A stretch of 10,313 nt of DNA from JBHJHK01 sp050330975 (lineage in GTDB: Bacteria; Pseudomonadota; Gammaproteobacteria; Competibacterales; Competibacteraceae), in contig JBHJHK010000325.1 of the NCBI GenBank assembly GCA_050330975.1, positions 1-10,313 on the forward strand, read 5' to 3'. A program made the translations under genes and the position numbers. Shown here in pieces: positions 7,308 through 10,313 of the stretch (position 1 is the stretch's first letter; each line of letters starts with the position of its first letter). The notes beneath the pieces were generated by a model. It was not told where the DNA came from, ran no database searches, and saw only the letters and a program-made list of their open reading frames with translations.

Positions 7308-7360
7308 GGCGAGGAATCTCTTTGGTTGAAGTGACGAAGTATCGGGAGCGTCTGGGCCGC

Positions 7361-9256
7361 TCAGACCATGACGGCGTATTCGGGGGAGGTGGCGATGAGT
7401 TCCAGGGCAAAGGTCACCCGGAATTCCACGGGGATGGCCCGCAAAGTGGCCACCAGGCGAGCTCGGGTCTGGGGCGATTGGCTGCGGTAGGTGAAGAGGC
7501 CATCTAGGTATTCCACCAGCTCGACGACGTCGTGGGCACGGGCATCTAGGAGCGCGGTGTCCAGGCGAACGGGGCGGGCGAAGGGGGCGTTTTCCAGTTC
7601 GTCTTCCTCTTCGCCGTCCTCGTCTTCGTCTTCGTCCCTGTCCTCGTCGTCTTCGTCCCTGTCCTCGTCGTCTTCCAGGTTGACGATTTCGTCAAAGTCC
7701 TCCTCGTCGTCTTCCTCTCGCCCTTCGTCCACTACGGGGTATTCGGGCAGGGTCAGAGGCAAAAAGGAGTTTTCCCACAGGCTCAACATCCACAGGTTAT
7801 AGCCTTGTAGGGCGGTGTAGCTGTTGAGGATTTGAAATTCCGGGCCGTATAGGTCGGCCTGGGCGAGGGTGCCCGCGGGTCTGTGGTTGGGGGAAAAGAA
7901 GTTGAAGACGCTTGGGGATTGAAGGGGATATTGACCCAGTGCCGTGGCGATGGGTTCGGACCGTGCCAGGTAATAACCGCTGTCGCTGTGGGCGTTGAGG
8001 GCTCGGGCCATCTGGACGTAGCGCACAAAGGGCTCCCGCAGCATGCCGTGCTGGGGATCGTTCATCCACGATGCGTCCCGGGCTTCGGTATCCAGCAAAA
8101 TGGCCCGTACCACCGCCGCCATATCACCCCGTTCGCCAGAGCCATTGTCGTCGAAGGCCTCGGCCACCCGGCGGATGTAACTGGGGGTGGGGTTGGACTT
8201 CACCAGCCGCTGGATGAGTTGTCGGCCGATAAAGGGACCGACGTTGGGATGGTTGAAGAGATTGTCTAGGGCGTCTTCGATGTCCTGCATCCCCGTTTGG
8301 CCCGCGGGCAGCACCGCGCCGTTGAGAAGGCGCTTTTCCTCCCTGTCGTGGACTTCTTCGAACATCACCATGGGTTCGGAGAGAAAAAACGTGTCGACAT
8401 CGACCGGGGTAATGGGGGTGGCGGTGCCGTCGCCTTCGTAGAAGACGAACTCCCCGTCTTTCAACGCCAGCTTTGACGAGTGGAGGCCGGTGAATACCCG
8501 AGCAAAATTGGCGATGGTATCGTTGTCGTAGGTGGGGATGTCGTTACCGTTGGCATCTTTGACCCGGCTGCCGTCGGGGTTGAGCTCAAACAGGCCGATG
8601 GTGAACAGTTGCATCACCTCCCGGGCGTAGTTTTCGTCGGGAAAACGCATGGTCACCGGGTCGGCCTTGCGGTTGCCCATGTGGCTTAAGTAAAGGCCCA
8701 TACAGGGGTCGAGGGTGACGTTGCGCAGCAGGTCGCGAAAATTGCCCAGGGCCCCATCGATCAACTTGTCGTAGTACTGGATGACCCCAATGGCCGCATC
8801 TTCCAGGTTGTCGTTGCGCTGGGAGATGACAAAGATCTCGCTCAGGGCAAATGCCACCCGCTGGCGCACCAGATCCCGCCCGGTGAGGACCTGCTGCCAC
8901 CAGGACCAACCCAGCCAGCCGGGGCCGATGAAGAATTCTCCGTCTTCTCGGTAGCCAAAATCCCGGGCCATTTGCCAGGTGATGGGCATCAGCCGCCCGG
9001 AGGGCATGGCCAGTTGCTGGTCGAGCCAAGACTCGATGCCCTGGTTGGCGACCTGCAGGATCAAGGCTTCGTCGGCGCCAAAGGTCGCCTGGTTCAAAAA
9101 CCGCCCAGCGGCGGCTTCCCGGGTATCGGGAAGCCGGCGGCGGCCGGCGGTGGGGTCTAGGGCGGCGGCCCGGGCGGCGGCCGCAGAGCCCAGGGCCAGG
9201 GCGGCACCAACGGCGGTGGACTGGAAAAATTGCCTGCGATTCAGGCTCATGGTCAT
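7361..9256 (-). CDS. DUF1800 protein, Tat-exported, with acidic C-terminal insert
   Basis: 631 residues from ATG 9256. The N-terminus has a Tat signal (NRRQFF at 6-11, then an Ala-rich h-region ending ARAAA). DUF1800 blocks follow: AAGRFLNQATFGADEALILQV, WWQQVLTGRDLVRQRVAFALSEIFVIS, LRNVTLDPCMGLYLSHMGNRKADP, PDENYAREVMQLFTIGLFELNPDG, FARVFTGLH, FNHPNVGPFIGRQLIQRLVKSNPTPSYI, MLREPFVRYVQMARAL and QYPLQSPSVFNFFSPNHRPAG. The closing helix TFALELIATSPEYAVMV is typical of the family end. Between these last blocks, residues about 508-554 are an almost pure Asp/Glu insert partly built from a tandem 7-residue repeat. No enzyme activity has been assigned to DUF1800. The upstream in-frame ATG at 9283 lacks a binding site, so 9256 is chosen. 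It lies 78 bp downstream of the gluzincin-like gene and 53 bp upstream of DUF1501. Confidence 0.92.
   Translation of the reverse strand: MTMSLNRRQFFQSTAVGAALALGSAAAARAAALDPTAGRRRLPDTREAAAGRFLNQATFGADEALILQVANQGIESWLDQQLAMPSGRLMPITWQMARDFGYREDGEFFIGPGWLGWSWWQQVLTGRDLVRQRVAFALSEIFVISQRNDNLEDAAIGVIQYYDKLIDGALGNFRDLLRNVTLDPCMGLYLSHMGNRKADPVTMRFPDENYAREVMQLFTIGLFELNPDGSRVKDANGNDIPTYDNDTIANFARVFTGLHSSKLALKDGEFVFYEGDGTATPITPVDVDTFFLSEPMVMFEEVHDREEKRLLNGAVLPAGQTGMQDIEDALDNLFNHPNVGPFIGRQLIQRLVKSNPTPSYIRRVAEAFDDNGSGERGDMAAVVRAILLDTEARDASWMNDPQHGMLREPFVRYVQMARALNAHSDSGYYLARSEPIATALGQYPLQSPSVFNFFSPNHRPAGTLAQADLYGPEFQILNSYTALQGYNLWMLSLWENSFLPLTLPEYPVVDEGREEDDEEDFDEIVNLEDDEDRDEDDEDRDEDEDEDGEEEDELENAPFARPVRLDTALLDARAHDVVELVEYLDGLFTYRSQSPQTRARLVATLRAIPVEFRVTFALELIATSPEYAVMV
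7631..7672. repeat. Perfect 21-bp tandem duplication in the acidic tract of DUF1800
   Basis: Two identical adjacent 21-bp units (7631-7651 and 7652-7672) encode two copies of a D/E/R heptapeptide of the DDEDRDE type. They lie in a longer stretch of GAC/GAG-like codons (about 7595-7735). Perfect identity indicates recent duplication or slippage. The repeat keeps frame. Confidence 0.9.
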
Positions 9257-9262
9257 GGGATA

Positions 9263-9266
9263 CCTC
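9263..9266 (-). promoter_or_regulatory. Ribosome binding site that decides the DUF1800 start
   Basis: GAGG on the - strand lies 6 nt before ATG 9256. The second ATG (9250) is 12 nt away and the upstream ATG (9283) has no such site. This leaves only five residues before the twin arginines. Confidence 0.5.
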
Positions 9267-9334
9267 GGCGTGGAAGATGACATCCCCGGTGTATGCCGCG
9301 GTGGGGCTCGACGGTTGACGTCGTGGGGCGTTTT

Positions 9335-9841
9335 TTACAACGCCTGGGGGTCGAGCCAGGGGCGGAACAGATGATCCAAGGATCCCCAGACGCCCCGGCT
9401 GTGGTCGTGGCGCAAGAACACCCGAATAAACCCCTCCAGCCCAAAACCCTCCTCTGCCACGATCTGGGCCACAATGCAGCGCCCCAACTCATGGCCCGGT
9501 GACCAGGCCCGCTCACTTCCCTCGGGGTGAAGGGGCGCCTGGCCATTGGCAAACACGTTGGGGTAGCTCTGGCCGATGAACTCGCTGAGCCCCTCGGTGA
9601 AGATCTTGGGGCAGCGGCGGTAGGCGTGGGTCCCCAAGAGCTTGAACTGGGCAAAGTGCACCAGCTCCCGGGCCAGCAAAAACTCAAAATGCGCCGGACT
9701 CTCCAAGAGACGGCGGTGGAGCACAATGTGACTTTCGCCACTGTCTGCAAAGGTGAACAACGACAGGGCGTGGTGGGCTTCTAGGCACGTTGGGGAGACC
9801 AAAACGACAGGACTGGGATACACCGGCAACCGCGCCGCCAA
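9335..9841 (-). CDS. Small gluzincin-like protein with altered zinc motif (RELVH), 5' end uncertain
   Basis: 168 residues counted from a TTG at 9841. Residues 58-62 read R-E-L-V-H in the context LLARELVHFAQFKLLG. Residue 83 is Glu in KIFTEGLSEFIGQ. The order H/R-E-x-x-H, about 20 residues, then EGxxE is that of gluzincin metallopeptidase-like proteins, but the first zinc-binding His is Arg here (codon CGG at 9668-9670). The catalytic Glu59, His62 and Glu83 are kept. The protein is therefore either a non-catalytic relative or an inactivated gene. The frame stays open upstream to a stop at 9923-9925 without ATG or GTG. An ATG at 9933 lies in another frame, so a frameshift or a TTG/CTG start must be considered. 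No clear signal peptide. It ends 78 bp before DUF1800 and may share its transcript. The exact family is not recognised. Confidence 0.6.
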   Translation of the reverse strand: MAARLPVYPSPVVLVSPTCLEAHHALSLFTFADSGESHIVLHRRLLESPAHFEFLLARELVHFAQFKLLGTHAYRRCPKIFTEGLSEFIGQSYPNVFANGQAPLHPEGSERAWSPGHELGRCIVAQIVAEEGFGLEGFIRVFLRHDHSRGVWGSLDHLFRPWLDPQAL

Positions 9842-9967
9842 GGTCGGACCCCACTGTCCCTTGGGTGGTGCAGCACACTGGGTGATGAGGTCCAGGCATG
9901 ACGCTGTGTGGGAAAGCTGAGATCACTCGCCATGCGGCACCACCGCCGGGCTGTTGGCGTGTTCTGT

Positions 9968-9987
9968 TTGTCTAAAAATTGTCTAAA
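9968..9987. repeat. Two TTGTCTAAA direct repeats, 11 bp apart
   Basis: The 9-mer TTGTCTAAA occurs at 9968-9976 and 9979-9987, in an AT-rich patch of an otherwise GC-rich region, upstream of the gluzincin-like gene and outside the candidate IS end. The 11-bp period is one DNA turn, which would place both copies on the same face of the helix and suits a protein-binding site. It could also be chance or part of an element end. Confidence 0.4.
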
Positions 9988-10014
9988 TCGGTCGAGAGCT
10001 AACGGCGGCTTAGC

Positions 10015-10313
10015 GTAAGGTGATTTTCTTCGCGGCTACGCAGCGTTTTTATCACCCTGGCGAGCGCTCAAAGAGGCTTGATACGTCCAAGGGAGCCAGG
10101 CGCTAGGATTCGCCTTGACCTCATCGCGATAACGCTGCACCTGCGTTAGATAGTCCAGGGCATTGACGCCCGCTCGCTCACAGGTGGCGATGATCGACGT
10201 GATGCGATCTCCCGCATCGGCTCCCGCCTGGGTTTTATAGAAGAGGGCATTTTTCCGATGGCGGATGACGAGCTTAAGCTGCGCTTCAACGGTGTTGTTA
10301 TCCACGGGCGCAC
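10015..10313 (-). mobile_element. IS66-family element, 3' part, truncated by the window edge
   Basis: The element contains the transposase C-terminus (10036-10313). Read on the + strand, the sequence from 10015 begins GTAAGGTGATTTTC. IS66-family ends commonly begin GTAA, and transposase genes in the family stop near the right end, so 10015 is the candidate boundary, 21 bp from the stop codon. IS66 elements duplicate 8 bp at the target; the flanking 8 bp would be GGCTTAGC (10007-10014). The left end is outside the window, so neither the inverted repeat nor the duplication can be confirmed here. Confidence 0.45.
10036..10313 (-). CDS. IS66-family transposase, C-terminal fragment
   Basis: About 92 residues are visible, open to the right edge (the frame continues through APVDNN) and ending at TAG 10036-10038. 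The DNNTVE motif carries the last catalytic Glu of the DDE transposase domain. It is followed by a conserved RKNALF block, then AGADAGDRITSIIATCERAGVNALDYLTQVQRY, and a tail NPSAWLPWTYQASL. This W(L/M)PW(N/T)Y ending resembles the ISBst12-like branch of IS66, which usually has a single transposase gene instead of the three-gene set; that assignment is tentative. The enzyme would catalyse cut-and-paste movement of its element. Nothing in the visible part looks disrupted, so the element may be intact beyond the window. Confidence 0.88.
   Translation of the reverse strand, partial: APVDNNTVEAQLKLVIRHRKNALFYKTQAGADAGDRITSIIATCERAGVNALDYLTQVQRYRDEVKANPSAWLPWTYQASLSARQGDKNAA

Noticed and set aside
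7491..7802. Open + strand frame encoding a Ser-rich protein
   Set aside because: It is the antisense of the Asp/Glu codons in the DUF1800 insert. It has no ribosome binding site and no family resemblance.
9301..9336. + strand CGACG/CGTCG hairpin followed by TTTTTT as a terminator
   Set aside because: The T run is 7 nt away from the stem and no + strand gene ends here. The T run is the antisense of the TAA AAA at the end of the gluzincin-like gene.
1..10313. CRISPR array, tRNA or rRNA
   Set aside because: No regularly spaced identical repeats, cloverleaf or conserved rRNA stretches were seen on either strand. The only perfect tandem repeat is the coding 21-bp pair.

Overview
The window is GC-rich and gene-dense. 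It reads as an accessory or secretory stretch of a bacterial chromosome. A cyanobacterium is my best guess: the Uma2-family gene has the C-terminal coiled coil and closing residues (LRALGVDPDQL) that I associate with cyanobacterial members. A GC-rich gammaproteobacterium is a reasonable alternative. No HIP1 octamer (GCGATCGC), rRNA, tRNA or CRISPR array was seen.

Layout. On the + strand, bases 1-2207 hold the 3' part of one large gene, open at the left edge. Its product has a charged helical N-terminal part, a hydrophobic Gly-rich core and about nine degenerate repeats. Everything to the right is on the - strand. The two blocks converge across a 54-bp gap (2208-2261) that contains an imperfect hairpin. 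Going right to left, in transcription order, the - strand carries: the C-terminal end of an IS66-family transposase (10036-10313); a small gluzincin-like protein whose zinc motif reads RELVH instead of HExxH (9335-9841); a Tat-exported DUF1800 protein with an acidic insert (7361-9256); a Tat-exported DUF1501 protein (5877-7307); a Uma2-family PD-(D/E)XK protein (5059-5772); a gene-free, hairpin-rich spacer (4591-5058); a TMEM43-family membrane protein (3415-4590); and an Ldh_2-family NAD(P)-dependent 2-oxoacid reductase (2262-3308).

How the genes fit together. The DUF1800/DUF1501 pair is a known recurring module of exported proteins without an assigned biochemical role. Here it is closely spaced (53 bp) and preceded by the small gluzincin-like gene, so the three may form one transcription unit. 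A good terminator lies directly after DUF1501. It overlaps a second, competing hairpin that touches the stop codon. Uma2 then has its own strong Shine-Dalgarno with a GTG start. TMEM43 and Ldh_2 are separated by a probable terminator and look independent. The IS66 remnant with its candidate end at 10015 sits just upstream of the gluzincin-like gene, whose 5' end is unclear and may be damaged.

Most interesting items: the repeat protein with 47-residue periodicity, the RExxH protein next to the DUF1800/DUF1501 pair, the acidic tandem insert in DUF1800, and the competing hairpins after DUF1501.
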